From Desulfobaculum xiamenense (GTDB taxonomy: Bacteria; Desulfobacterota; Desulfovibrionia; Desulfovibrionales; Desulfovibrionaceae): a stretch of DNA of 64,000 nt. Under the pieces are notes generated by a model, which was not told the DNA's origin, did no database searches, and saw only the letters and a list, made by a program, of their open reading frames with translations. Shown in pieces: positions 37,387-45,720 of this stretch (positions within the stretch are counted from its first letter, which is position 1; the number at the start of each line of letters is the position of its first letter). The stretch covers positions 92,753-156,752 of the forward strand of contig NZ_JAATJA010000005.1 of the NCBI RefSeq assembly GCF_011927665.1, given 5' to 3'. Position numbers and translations under genes: made by a program.

Positions 37387-37987
37387 TCTTCATCTCCTGC
37401 ATATCCGGCAACGCGGACTGCGGTCTGGTGCGTTCAAGCTCGGCGTGCACCGAGGTGGCGCGTGCGTCCGAAAGGCCGCACAGGGTTATGAGGTCAAAGA
37501 GGCTCACGTCGCGCCCAACGTTGAGCGCGAGGCCGTGGTAGGTCACCCAGCGCTTCACGCCGATGCCCATGGAGCAGACCTTGCGGTTCTCCACCCACAC
37601 GCCGGGTCGGCCTTCCCAACGTCCAGCGGCAACCCCCACCCGCGCAAGGGCACGGATGACCACCTCCTCCATGTCGTGGAAGAAGGCCTTGATTCCGCCA
37701 CGACGGCGCTCGATGCGAAAGACCGGATAGGCCACGAGCTGGCCCGGAAAATGACAGGTGATGTTGCCGCCGCGCCGGATGGGCACAAGGTCTATGCCGC
37801 GCTGACGCAGGAAGTCCTCGCTGACGTGCAGATTGTCCATGCCCCCGCCAGTGCCGAGGGTGATCACGGGCTTGTGTTCGAGCAGAAAGAGCGTCTCCTG
37901 CGCCCCGTCCTGCACCGCCGCCAGCCGCTCAAGCTGGATGGCCAGCGCGTCGCGATAGGCGATGACGCCCAAATCCTCGATTATCAC
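37316..37987 (-). CDS. lipB: Octanoyl-ACP:protein N-octanoyltransferase
   Basis: 223 residues from a GTG start. Family motifs are [40 protein letters not shown] (catalytic Lys) and TLCGL (catalytic Cys thiol). LipB transfers octanoate from acyl carrier protein to lipoyl domains for LipA. The GTG at 37987 overlaps the stop of the upstream RACo-like gene as GTGA and has a purine-rich AGAGGGGG site. An ATG 18 codons upstream would run deep into the neighbour and is less likely. Confidence 0.93.
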   Translation of the reverse strand: MIIEDLGVIAYRDALAIQLERLAAVQDGAQETLFLLEHKPVITLGTGGGMDNLHVSEDFLRQRGIDLVPIRRGGNITCHFPGQLVAYPVFRIERRRGGIKAFFHDMEEVVIRALARVGVAAGRWEGRPGVWVENRKVCSMGIGVKRWVTYHGLALNVGRDVSLFDLITLCGLSDARATSVHAELERTRPQSALPDMQEMKNVLAEEFRTVFADSAVAAGEPAQ

Positions 37988-39561
37988 GCCGAATCCCCCT
38001 CTCGCGTCATGGACGCGGGGATGTAGTCGAAGGTCATGCACGCAAGGAAATGTCGTCCGAACCCGGCGTCCTCAGCCAGTTCGACAAGGCGCGTTCGTCC
38101 CGGCAACGCCTCGGCAAAGCTACGCGCCCGGTCGCTTCGCAGCACCAACGCGGCCCCTTCGAGAGACGTGTTGCCAACGGTGCGCACCCGCGCGGAAAGT
38201 CCGGGCGGCAGAAAGCCGAGGACGTCAAGGGCCTGCGTGGACACGTGCTCGCCCATGGCCCCGGCCAGATACAACGCGGCCAACTCGTGCGCGCCGAGAC
38301 CGGCAACGGCCAGAAGGCGCGCCAACGCAAAATTGAAGGCAGCCTTGACCTTGAGCACCTCCTCCACGTCCGACGCGGCAAGGTGCATGCCGCCGGGCAG
38401 GGCCAAAGCGGGTTCGCCTCCCTCGCGCGTGATACGAGAAACGATGCGCCGCGCAAGAGGCGTCTCCCCTGCCGCGAAGGCTCCCGACGCATCGAGCACG
38501 CCAACGGAACGCAGAAGCGCCAGAAGCGACACGTAGCCAGTGCCGGTGATGCCCAACGCCCGGTCCGCCTCGCCGCCGCCGAGGCACTGTGCGCGCAGGC
38601 CGTCCGGCGCGAGGGCGAAGCCCACCACCGCACCCGGCGCGGCCACGGTGCCGAAGCGCAGGCCTATGCCTTCGAGGGCCGGGCCAAGGGGCACGCTTGC
38701 CGCGAGAAATTCGTCTGGAGAAAGGGCGAGCACGAACTCACCGTTGGTGCCCATGTCGGACAAAACGAAGGGAAAATGCACATTCGCGTCGCCCGCGATC
38801 AACGCGGCGACGCCTGCGCTCAAGTCGCCGCCCACGAAGGGCGCAATCTGCGGAAGAATGTAGGTGGGTGGCAAATCAGGAGCAAGGCGCACCTCGCGAC
38901 CGCCCCGTTCATGCAGCGCATACGGCGCGGCGCACAGGCCGTCCACGGGAGCACCGAGGATGATATGGGTCATGGCAGGATTGCCCGCCACGGCCATGTG
39001 CGTCACCCGGCCCGGCAGTCCGGCCACGACGTGACGCAACCGGTCGAGCACAAGCGTGCGCAGCGAAGCGGCACCCTGCGCCCCACGCGCCACGGACAGG
39101 CGCGACATGACCTCGCTTCCCGCCCCCATCTGCGGGTTGAGCCCACTGCCGTGCGCCACCTCGCCCTCACCGTCACAGGCCGCCCATTGCAGGGAGGTGG
39201 TGCCGAGGTCCACGGCAAGCAGAAGCTCCGGTCCCTCGGCTCGAATGTCATGGGGAATTTCTGCGGCGGCGCGGGCCGGAATGACCAGACGCACCCCCGC
39301 CACGGCGGGATGGCGACAACCAAGCCGCCAGCCCTCGGCGATTTCGCTCTCAGCGAGGGTCCGACACTCCTCGGCATCGGGCGGGGGCGGTGCGGAAAGA
39401 AATCGCATGCGACAGCGGCCGCAGCGCCCAAGCCCCGAACACAGGGCCGGAGCGTCCCACAGGCCGGACATGTACACGGCCTGCGCCAGCGTCCTTCCCG
39501 CGTCGGCGGGCAGGTGGACAATTCGTCCGTCCGCGTCCTGAACCGAGAAGGTACCGCTCAT
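37984..39561 (-). CDS. 2Fe-2S ferredoxin-ASKHA protein, RACo-like reductive activator of corrinoid proteins
   Basis: 525 residues. The N-terminal ferredoxin domain has cysteines C41, C47, C50 and C82 ([10 protein letters not shown] ... LGCRH), the plant-type 2Fe-2S pattern. From ~115 comes an ASKHA (actin-like ATPase) fold with [10 protein letters not shown] and [11 protein letters not shown] phosphate loops. This architecture matches RACo proteins, which use ATP to push electrons into inactive Co(II) corrinoid proteins of methyl transfer systems. Start is ATG 39561 (or GTG 39564), after GGAG. It lies 20 bases after selD and overlaps lipB. Its corrinoid partner is not in this window; cbiB at 10232 is consistent with corrinoid use. 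Confidence 0.87.
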   Translation of the reverse strand: MSGTFSVQDADGRIVHLPADAGRTLAQAVYMSGLWDAPALCSGLGRCGRCRMRFLSAPPPPDAEECRTLAESEIAEGWRLGCRHPAVAGVRLVIPARAAAEIPHDIRAEGPELLLAVDLGTTSLQWAACDGEGEVAHGSGLNPQMGAGSEVMSRLSVARGAQGAASLRTLVLDRLRHVVAGLPGRVTHMAVAGNPAMTHIILGAPVDGLCAAPYALHERGGREVRLAPDLPPTYILPQIAPFVGGDLSAGVAALIAGDANVHFPFVLSDMGTNGEFVLALSPDEFLAASVPLGPALEGIGLRFGTVAAPGAVVGFALAPDGLRAQCLGGGEADRALGITGTGYVSLLALLRSVGVLDASGAFAAGETPLARRIVSRITREGGEPALALPGGMHLAASDVEEVLKVKAAFNFALARLLAVAGLGAHELAALYLAGAMGEHVSTQALDVLGFLPPGLSARVRTVGNTSLEGAALVLRSDRARSFAEALPGRTRLVELAEDAGFGRHFLACMTFDYIPASMTREGDSA

Positions 39562-39581
39562 CACGTCATCATCTCCGAAAA

Positions 39582-40628
39582 TCAACGAAGCGTCAGGATC
39601 GGCCCGCCGTCCTCACGCGCAAGCACCCGACCCACCGGCGCGGCAAGGTCGCCACGTTCGGTGAGGAAGCGCGACACCTCGTCCACACGGTCCTCGGGGA
39701 CGGACAGCACGAGACCGCCCGAGGTCTGCGCGTCGAAGACCAGATCGACCTTCACGGCATCAAGCCCATCGGCAACGGACACCACGCTCGAACAGAACTG
39801 CCGATTGGCAAAACTGCCGGCGGGAATGAGGCCCATGCCAGCAAGCTCCAACGCACCGGGCAGGAACGGCGCACGCTGTGGCCACAGCTCCACCGCAACC
39901 TTCGATGCGCGGGCCATTTCCAGCACATGTCCGCCAAGGCCGAAGCCCGTGACGTCCGTGGCTCCGAGCAGGCCGAAGCGCCGGATGGCCTCGCCACCCG
40001 CACGGTTGAGCCGCGCCGCCCACGTGAACAGGGTCTCCTCCAGCTCGTCGCTGTTCTCCCAGCGGCCCTTGACCGCCGTGGCCAACACGCCCGTGCCGAG
40101 CGGCTTGGTCAACAGCAAAACGTCCCCGGACCGAAGCCCCCGGTTGGTAGCGATATGGTCGGGGTCGATAATGCCCGACACGGACAGGCCGTACTTGAAT
40201 TCCTCATCCTCGACACTATGACCGCCAGCGAGCACGGCCCCGGCTTCGAGAATGGCGTCATACCCGCCGCGCAGCGCCTCGCTCAACACGTCGGCAGCCA
40301 TGGTGCGCATGGGAAAGCACACGATGTTCATGGCCGACCACGGCTCGCCACCCATGGCGTAGACGTCGGACAGGGCATTGGCCGCGGCGATGCGCCCGAA
40401 GCGGTAGGGATCGTTGACGATGGGCGTGAGGAAGTCCACGGTCTGCACCAGCGCTTTCCCCTGCGGGAAGCGCAGCACAGCCGCATCCTCGTTGTCACCC
40501 GTCCCGACCAGCAATCGGTCGTCCGGTCGCAGCTCAAGAGCCGACAGTACCTGCTCCAGGTCCCCCGGAGCAATCTTGGCGGCTCAACCCGCTGCGCGAA
40601 CGCTTTCGATCAGCCTCTTCCCGGCCAT
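39582..40628 (-). CDS. selD: Selenide, water dikinase (selenophosphate synthase), selenocysteine-containing
   Basis: 348 residues when the in-frame TGA (40584-40586) is read as selenocysteine 15. Around it the sequence reads SVRAAG-U-AAKIAPGDLEQVL, matching SelD, where this position is Cys or Sec and the following Lys is catalytic. Then come LVGTGDNEDAAVL and VQTVDFLTPIVNDPY metal/ATP motifs and the AIR-synthase-like fold (GATDVTGFGLGGH). Start ATG 40628 has GAGGATAGGG upstream. A bSECIS-like hairpin begins 11 bases after the TGA. Standard gene calling would start wrongly at 40514 and lose the active site. It makes selenophosphate for selenocysteine and selenouridine. Neighbour of a LysR regulator. 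Confidence 0.95.
40552..40572 (-). promoter_or_regulatory. bSECIS hairpin for selD UGA decoding
   Basis: In the mRNA, TGCTCC pairs with GGAGCA around the loop GGGGGACCT (paired arms at 40567-40572 and 40552-40557 in plus coordinates). It begins 11 bases after the UGA. Bacterial SECIS elements sit at this distance and present guanines in the apical loop for SelB. Confidence 0.75.
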
Positions 40629-40695
40629 GATCCCTATCCTCGAATGTCGTTGAAATGTTGGATGCGCAGAGCCATACACCGCCCCGCGCAAGGAC

Positions 40696-41619
40696 TCAAG
40701 CCGCCGAGCCGTCCCCCGCGAATCCCTCGCGGCAACGCTGGCGGAGATAGTCGATGAAATAGCGGGCCGCGGGGAACAGGTGCCTGCGCTCGTTGTAGGC
40801 GAGGTAGAAACTGCGCTCCATGACGAACTGCGGCACGCGAAGCTCCGTCAGCTCGCCACGTTCCAGCATGCCACCGGCCGCGAGACGCGAAGTGACCGAT
40901 ACGCCAAGGCCCGCCCGCACGCACTGCAACACGGACTGGGTGCTCTCCACATGCACTGAAACGTGCAGGGTGCGTAGGTCGATGCCCTCGCCGTCGAAGA
41001 CAGCTTCGAGGCTCCGGCGGGTTCCGGACCCCTGCTCGCGCATGACCCACGGCATGCCCGCCAGTTCGGCCAGCGTCACCCGCTCGCGCGCGGCGGCATG
41101 GTGCCCGGCCGAGGCGATGAACACCAACTCGTCCTTGAGCACCTCCTCGTAGGCCACATCCGTGGCCACGGGAGCCGCGCCGACCATGCCGAGCAGCAGA
41201 TCACCCTCGGAAATCCCGGCGACGATGTCGCGAGTGTCGCCCACGCGCAGTTCGAGCGTCACGTCGGGATGTTCCGCCGTGAACCCGGCCAGCACGTCAG
41301 GCAACACGTGGTGCGCGGGGATGGTGCTTCCGCCGATGACCAGTTCGCCAGCCACCCGGTCCTGCACCAGCAGTATCTCGGCACGGGCCTTCTCCAGAGT
41401 CTCGAAGGCCTGCGCGGCGTGCGAGTAGAGAATGTCCGCGGCCTGCGTCGGCAGGACCACCCGCCCCATGCGGTCGAAGAGCTTGACGCCCAGTTCCTCC
41501 TCCAACGCGGAAACATGCGCGGAAATCGTGGGCTGCGACAGAAAGAGTTCCTGCCCGGCCCGCGAAAAGCTCCGGCATTCGTACACCTTGGAGAATGCTT
41601 CCAATCTTCTGATATCCAT
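40696..41619 (-). CDS. LysR-type transcriptional regulator, likely selenium-metabolism associated
   Basis: 307 residues. N-terminal winged helix MDIRRLEAFSKVYECRSFSRAGQELFLSQPTISAHVSALEEELG is classical LysR. The effector domain (~90-295) is CysB-like with GELVIGGSTIPAHHVLP and SVTSRLAA. It sits directly upstream of selD on the same strand (67-base gap), a place where LysR regulators tied to selenium metabolism are known to occur. Start ATG 41619 is chosen because the family begins MDIRRL; the open frame extends much further upstream but is not conserved-looking. A divergent gene starts at 41791. Confidence 0.87.
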   Translation of the reverse strand: MDIRRLEAFSKVYECRSFSRAGQELFLSQPTISAHVSALEEELGVKLFDRMGRVVLPTQAADILYSHAAQAFETLEKARAEILLVQDRVAGELVIGGSTIPAHHVLPDVLAGFTAEHPDVTLELRVGDTRDIVAGISEGDLLLGMVGAAPVATDVAYEEVLKDELVFIASAGHHAAARERVTLAELAGMPWVMREQGSGTRRSLEAVFDGEGIDLRTLHVSVHVESTQSVLQCVRAGLGVSVTSRLAAGGMLERGELTELRVPQFVMERSFYLAYNERRHLFPAARYFIDYLRQRCREGFAGDGSAA

Positions 41620-41733
41620 GATCGAAATCATTAATACATTTGGCAAGCTTTGGAAACAGCGGTTTTTCGAGCAAATGGCTGCCAAAAGCTCCCCCAAATG
41701 GGCAAAGACGGTTGACCGAACCCTTGCAGCGTA

Positions 41734-41750
41734 ATAGGCAGACCTATATT
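41734..41750 (+). promoter_or_regulatory. Palindrome overlapping a -10-like box between lysR and the divergent unknown gene
   Basis: The dyad ATAGG-CAGA-CCTAT (41734-41747) overlaps TATATT (41745-41750, a good -10) 41 bases before ATG 41791. A TTGCA-type -35 lies about 16 bp upstream. The layout fits LysR-type control of the divergent gene. Confidence 0.45.
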
Positions 41751-41790
41751 TAGACGCACATGAAAAACGCGATATAACTGGAGGAGCAGG

Positions 41791-42237
41791 ATGGATATCG
41801 TCCAGGAAGCCATGAATCGCGCGGGAAGCATGCTCGGCGTACGCCCCGACGGCGTACTGAGCCTGAAAGCGGCGCTCGTCGTGCCGTGCGCGCGCAGGCG
41901 GGAAGACATCATGGGCTTCGAGTTCACACTGTGTCTGGAAAACGGATGCTACGGCTTCTTCGATGCGCTGCCGCCACACACGGGCAGGACACAACCGCAC
42001 CCGGTACGCGGTCCCATCGGCATGCGGCTGATGCGCGAGGTCGCTCTGGACATAGGCGACGCCATCGACCGCTTCCACGAATCCGGCGGCCCCTACTTTT
42101 CGGAGATTTTTCTTTACTGGCCACTCACGGCGCAATGCCGCGAGCCGCTGTGGTTCTTCCGCTCGTGGGGGACGAATCACGTCATCATCGGCGCGCAAAG
42201 CGGCGAGAGCCAGCACTCCATCGGCTACGACCTGTAG
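41791..42237 (+). CDS. Conserved-looking protein of unknown function, divergent from lysR
   Basis: 148 residues, soluble, with no signal peptide or recognised domain. It is rich in aromatic residues in the second half (ENGCYGFFDAL, YFSEIFLYWPLTAQ, LWFFRSWGT) and may be one alpha-beta domain. A very strong GGAGGAG site stands six bases before the ATG, which supports real expression. It is transcribed away from the LysR gene, with a palindrome on its putative -10, so it may be the regulator's direct target and have a selenium-related role. That is inference only; I do not recognise a family. Confidence 0.7.
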   Translation: MDIVQEAMNRAGSMLGVRPDGVLSLKAALVVPCARRREDIMGFEFTLCLENGCYGFFDALPPHTGRTQPHPVRGPIGMRLMREVALDIGDAIDRFHESGGPYFSEIFLYWPLTAQCREPLWFFRSWGTNHVIIGAQSGESQHSIGYDL

Positions 42238-42272
42238 CGCCACCGCCCGCGCCGCCATCTCGACGGCACAAC

Positions 42273-42302
42273 AAAAAAGGCATTGCGTTTCCGCAATGCC
42301 TT
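42273..42302 (-). terminator. Terminator of tRNA-Lys gene 1
   Basis: The 11-bp stem (42277-42287/42292-42302) is followed by a T run on the minus strand (42273-42278), ten bases beyond the tRNA. Confidence 0.88.
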
Positions 42303-42311
42303 GAAATTCTC

Positions 42312-42387
42312 TGGTGGGCCATCAGGGACTCGAACCCCGAACAAACGGATTAAGAGTCCGCTGCTCTACCAATTGAGCTAATGGCCC
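42312..42387 (-). tRNA. tRNA-Lys (anticodon CTT), copy 1
   Basis: 76 nt with encoded CCA (42312-42314). Acceptor GGGCCAT/ATGGCCC, D stem GCTC/GAGC, anticodon stem GCGGA/TCCGT with loop CTCTTAA (anticodon CTT, lysine AAG), and T arm with GGTTCGAGT loop. It differs from the two other tRNA-Lys copies in the D arm (TTAGCTC against TTGGCTC) and in the anticodon stem and variable region, so it is the diverged member of the set. Confidence 0.96.
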
Positions 42388-42414
42388 ATGCGCTTCGTCG
42401 CCGAAGCAGATGTT

Positions 42415-42443
42415 CCTTTATGCCGAGCGCGCGTCGAAGTCAA
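42415..42443 (-). promoter_or_regulatory. Promoter of tRNA-Lys gene 1
   Basis: Minus-strand -35 TTGACT (42438-42443) and -10 TAAAGG (42415-42420), 17 bp apart, with the -10 ending 28 bases before the tRNA. Confidence 0.6.
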
Positions 42444-42558
42444 CACTTTGGATCACTTTTTTCGGCCTACGACGGATGCCACCGGTCCCCTGCGCTCCCG
42501 GACGCAAAAGGGGCGGACCTGTGGCCCGCCCCCATGATCACGATGCCGGACAGCCGAA

Positions 42559-45000
42559 CTAGGCTTCCTTCACTCCGTCGAATGCGGTCACGGCAGGCAC
42601 CTTGCCGGTGTACTTCTCGATCTGGACAAGCGCGGTGTTGCCCACCACGGCCTGACTGAGCTTGGATGCGCCCTTGTCGAGGGTCAGCACGTTGGCGCTG
42701 CCGTACTTGCACAGCGAGCCTTCGCGTCCCGGCTCGACCGGATCGTACCAACCGCCCTCGCACAGGCGCACCACGCCGGAGCGGATGCGGTCGGTCACGA
42801 AGGCACCGGCCAACACCTGACCGCGATCGTTGAACACGCGCACGATGTCGCCGTTGGCGATGCCGCGAGCCTTGGCGTCATCGGCGTTGATCCAGATGGG
42901 TTCCCGGTCGCCAATGGTGTACTTCTTGCGCAGGGCGGCCACGTGGTTCATCTGGGAATGCAGGCGATACTTGGGATGACCGGTGAGCAGATGCATGGGG
43001 TAGGTCTTGGCCTTGGGGCTGCCCAGCCACTCGGCAGGCTCGATCCACGCCGCATGCGCCAGACAATCGTCGTAGCCCATCTTCTCGATGTCCTTGGAGT
43101 AGATCTCGATCTTGCCGGAAGGCGTACCGAGCGGCTCCATGAGCGGGTCCTCGCGATAGTCGGCATAGCGCACGAACTCGCGAGACTCCTGCGAGATGGG
43201 GAACTCCACGGCCTCGCCCTTCTCCCAAAACTCGTTGAAGTCGGGCATGTCCACCTTGAGGGTCTTGGCCTGCGAACGTGCTCCGTCGTAGAAGGAACGC
43301 AGCCAGTCCATGTCGGTCTTGCCCTCGGTGAATTCGCGGCCAACACCCAGACGCTCGGCCACGGCGGTGAACACGTCATAGGTGGAGCGGGACTCGTAGA
43401 GCGGCTCCACGAGCTTCTTCATGGGCAGCAGGAACTGGCCGTTCTCGCTGGAGGAGATGTCGTTCAGTTCCAGCGAGGTGCACACCGGCAGCACGATGTC
43501 CGCCATGCGCGCGGTGGGCGTCCAGAACATCTCGTGGATGACGATGGTCTCGGGCTTGCGCCACGCCTTCATCATCTTGCGGCGTTCGGGATGGCGGGTG
43601 TGCTCGTTGCTGAAGCCGTTGTAGATCATCTTGATGTCCGGGAAGGTCACCTTGCGGCCGTTGAAGTCGATGACCTTGCCGGGGTTGAGCAGCATGTCCA
43701 CGCTACGCGCGGTGGGGATGGGTGCGGGATGGCCCTCGGGGGTCTTTCCGCCGCCAAGGCCGGGAATCACCGGCGCGGTGGCCGAGGGCGCGCCCTGGCT
43801 GGAGTAGTGATGACCAACGGTGAAGCCGCCGCCGGGCAGGCCGATCTGGCCGAGCATGCAGGCGAGGGTCACCAGCATCCAGTGGGGCTGCTCGCCGTGG
43901 TCGGCGCGCTGCATGCCCCAGCCGCTCATGAGCAGAGTACGGCTTCCGGCGATGGTCCGGGCGAGGGCGCGGATGACGTCGGCATCCACTCCGCAGACGC
44001 CTGCGGCCCACTCGGGGGACTTTTCCACGCCGTCCTCCTTGCCCAGCAGATAGGCAAGGAACTTGTCGTAGCCCACGGTGTACTCGTCGAGGAACTCGCG
44101 ATTGGCAAGGCCCTCGGTGTGCAGCACATGCGCCACGCCAAGCATCATGGCGACGTCGGTGTTCGGACGCGGAGCGATCCACTGCGAGCCAATCTGCTCG
44201 GCGGTGTCGGTACGCACCGGGTCGATGACGATGATCTTGCGGCCGCGCTTGCGCAGTTCCGCCAAGCCCTCAAGACCACCATGCGTGGGACCGGGCCACG
44301 AAATCTGGAGCGTCACCAGCGGATTCGCGCCCCACATCACGATCACCTCGGTATTCTCCTCGATGACCGGCCACGCGGTCTGCTGGCTGTAGACCTCCAT
44401 GTCGCCCACCACGTAGGGCATGATGAACTGGGATGCACCGGAGCTGTAGTCGCCCACCGCGCGGGTGAAGCCGCCAAGCAGATTCTCAAGGCGATTCATG
44501 CACGCGCCCGCGCTGTGCAGCTGGCCAAGGTTATACCAGCCGGAAGGCGTGCTGTAGATGGCGCTGTTGCCGTAGGTCTTGATCACGCGGCGGATTTCCC
44601 CGGCGACCAGATCAAGCGCCTTGTCCCAGCTCACGCGGACGAACTCGCCGCGTCCGCGCTCGGACGTATCACTCTTGTGGCCGTTCTTCAGAAAACCCTT
44701 GCGCACCATGGGGTACTTCACGCGGGCCGGGGAATTGACGTAGCCGACCATCTCGCGGGTCATGGCGTTGGGGTACGGGTCCTTCTCGAAGGGAAGCACC
44801 TCGACCATGCGGCCGTTCTTCGCCTTGGCGCGAAACAGGCCCCACCAGCACATGTTGAGGGTCTCACGCTCCGCCTCGGCGGCGTAGGCCTCGGTCAGAA
44901 GCGACGGCCCGATCAGCGCGGCCGCGCCCATCGCTGCGGTGGCACCGAGGAACTGACGCCTCGTCAGTCCGTCGCCACTGCGGTTTGCATACTCGGACAT
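42559..45000 (-). CDS. torA: Trimethylamine-N-oxide reductase, molybdopterin subunit TorA
   Basis: 813 residues. A Tat signal (GLTRRQFLGATAAMGAAALI, cleavage near A40) sends the folded enzyme to the periplasm. It belongs to the DMSO-reductase type III group without an N-terminal 4Fe-4S cluster: only one Cys occurs in LNMCWWGLFRAKAK where clusters would need four. The probable molybdenum ligand is Ser186 (DYSSGASQF). bis-MGD motifs include WGANPLVTLQISWPG and the C-terminal HPKYRLHSQMNH. ATG 45000 has AAGGAG seven bases upstream. Electrons come from TorC, and the TorD chaperone is encoded between. Other S- or N-oxides are possible substrates. Last gene of torC-torD-torA. Confidence 0.93.
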   Translation of the reverse strand: MSEYANRSGDGLTRRQFLGATAAMGAAALIGPSLLTEAYAAEAERETLNMCWWGLFRAKAKNGRMVEVLPFEKDPYPNAMTREMVGYVNSPARVKYPMVRKGFLKNGHKSDTSERGRGEFVRVSWDKALDLVAGEIRRVIKTYGNSAIYSTPSGWYNLGQLHSAGACMNRLENLLGGFTRAVGDYSSGASQFIMPYVVGDMEVYSQQTAWPVIEENTEVIVMWGANPLVTLQISWPGPTHGGLEGLAELRKRGRKIIVIDPVRTDTAEQIGSQWIAPRPNTDVAMMLGVAHVLHTEGLANREFLDEYTVGYDKFLAYLLGKEDGVEKSPEWAAGVCGVDADVIRALARTIAGSRTLLMSGWGMQRADHGEQPHWMLVTLACMLGQIGLPGGGFTVGHHYSSQGAPSATAPVIPGLGGGKTPEGHPAPIPTARSVDMLLNPGKVIDFNGRKVTFPDIKMIYNGFSNEHTRHPERRKMMKAWRKPETIVIHEMFWTPTARMADIVLPVCTSLELNDISSSENGQFLLPMKKLVEPLYESRSTYDVFTAVAERLGVGREFTEGKTDMDWLRSFYDGARSQAKTLKVDMPDFNEFWEKGEAVEFPISQESREFVRYADYREDPLMEPLGTPSGKIEIYSKDIEKMGYDDCLAHAAWIEPAEWLGSPKAKTYPMHLLTGHPKYRLHSQMNHVAALRKKYTIGDREPIWINADDAKARGIANGDIVRVFNDRGQVLAGAFVTDRIRSGVVRLCEGGWYDPVEPGREGSLCKYGSANVLTLDKGASKLSQAVVGNTALVQIEKYTGKVPAVTAFDGVKEA

Positions 45001-45059
45001 TGCATTCTCCTTTGTAGGGTGCGTTGTCGATGAAGTGCGGAGCACACCGCTCCGCACGC

Positions 45060-45704
45060 CTAATCGATGTTGGCCCGGTCCGCTTCGAGCACGTGCAGCG
45101 TCATTGCCGCCAGCGCGGCATAGAAGCCGTGCCTGTCGCGTTCGGCGCACAGCGCAGCAAAGCGGGGAAACCAGTTCAGGAGATGGCGCTCCAGCAATTC
45201 GCGTCGGCACAGGGCCGCGTCGTCACCGGGGTGCTCGATGAGCCACGCCATGAATTCCAGCATCACCGCGACATGGTCGGCAGGCTCGTGGGCGGCGTAG
45301 CGCGCATCCAGCCCGAAACGCCGCAGAAGTGCCCGGAAATCCGCCTCGGCCTGCTGGCCGGTATGGGGCTTCTCGCCCGCGTACACGGACGCGAACGGCG
45401 GCACGGACTGCGGTCCGCCAACGCCATGGAACAGCCATGCGTATGCGCTGGCGAGATCCAGCGCGGCATCATCCGGGCTATCCGCCGTGTCCAGATGCCG
45501 CAGGAGCGCCGCAGCGTCCTCCTCCACCGGTCCGGATGCCACCAGTGCATCCAGAAATGCCCGCCCCTGCGCACCGCGATAGCTCGCGACGGCGGCAGGC
45601 GTCAGTTCCGACGCGAAAAGCGTGGACAGCCAGCGGTACACGAACGCATCGGGATGCATGCCCACGGTCCGGGCTACCTCGTCACGACCTTGAATCCGTT
45701 CCAT
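45060..45704 (-). CDS. torD: TorA-specific chaperone TorD
   Basis: 214 residues of the all-helical TorD/DmsD family. Recognisable segments are FVYRWLSTLFASELT, the conserved DYA-like SAYAWLFHGVGGPQSVPPFASVYAGE, and a late HLLNWFPRFAA. TorD binds the TorA signal peptide and helps insert the molybdenum cofactor before Tat export. AGGAGG lies seven bases before ATG 45704. It starts 16 bases after torC and ends 59 bases before torA. The order C-D-A differs from E. coli torCAD. Confidence 0.92.
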   Translation of the reverse strand: MERIQGRDEVARTVGMHPDAFVYRWLSTLFASELTPAAVASYRGAQGRAFLDALVASGPVEEDAAALLRHLDTADSPDDAALDLASAYAWLFHGVGGPQSVPPFASVYAGEKPHTGQQAEADFRALLRRFGLDARYAAHEPADHVAVMLEFMAWLIEHPGDDAALCRRELLERHLLNWFPRFAALCAERDRHGFYAALAAMTLHVLEADRANID

Positions 45705-45720
45705 GTCGTTTTCCTCCGGT

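Noticed and set aside
38050..40221. 723-codon plus-strand open frame opposite selD and the RACo-like gene
   Set aside because: High-GC antisense shadow; the minus-strand genes have motifs, overlaps and ribosome sites.
40584..40586. Nonsense mutation or pseudogene in selD
   Set aside because: The flanking residues match SelD on both sides of the TGA, a SECIS-like hairpin follows, and Sec at this site is established in the family.
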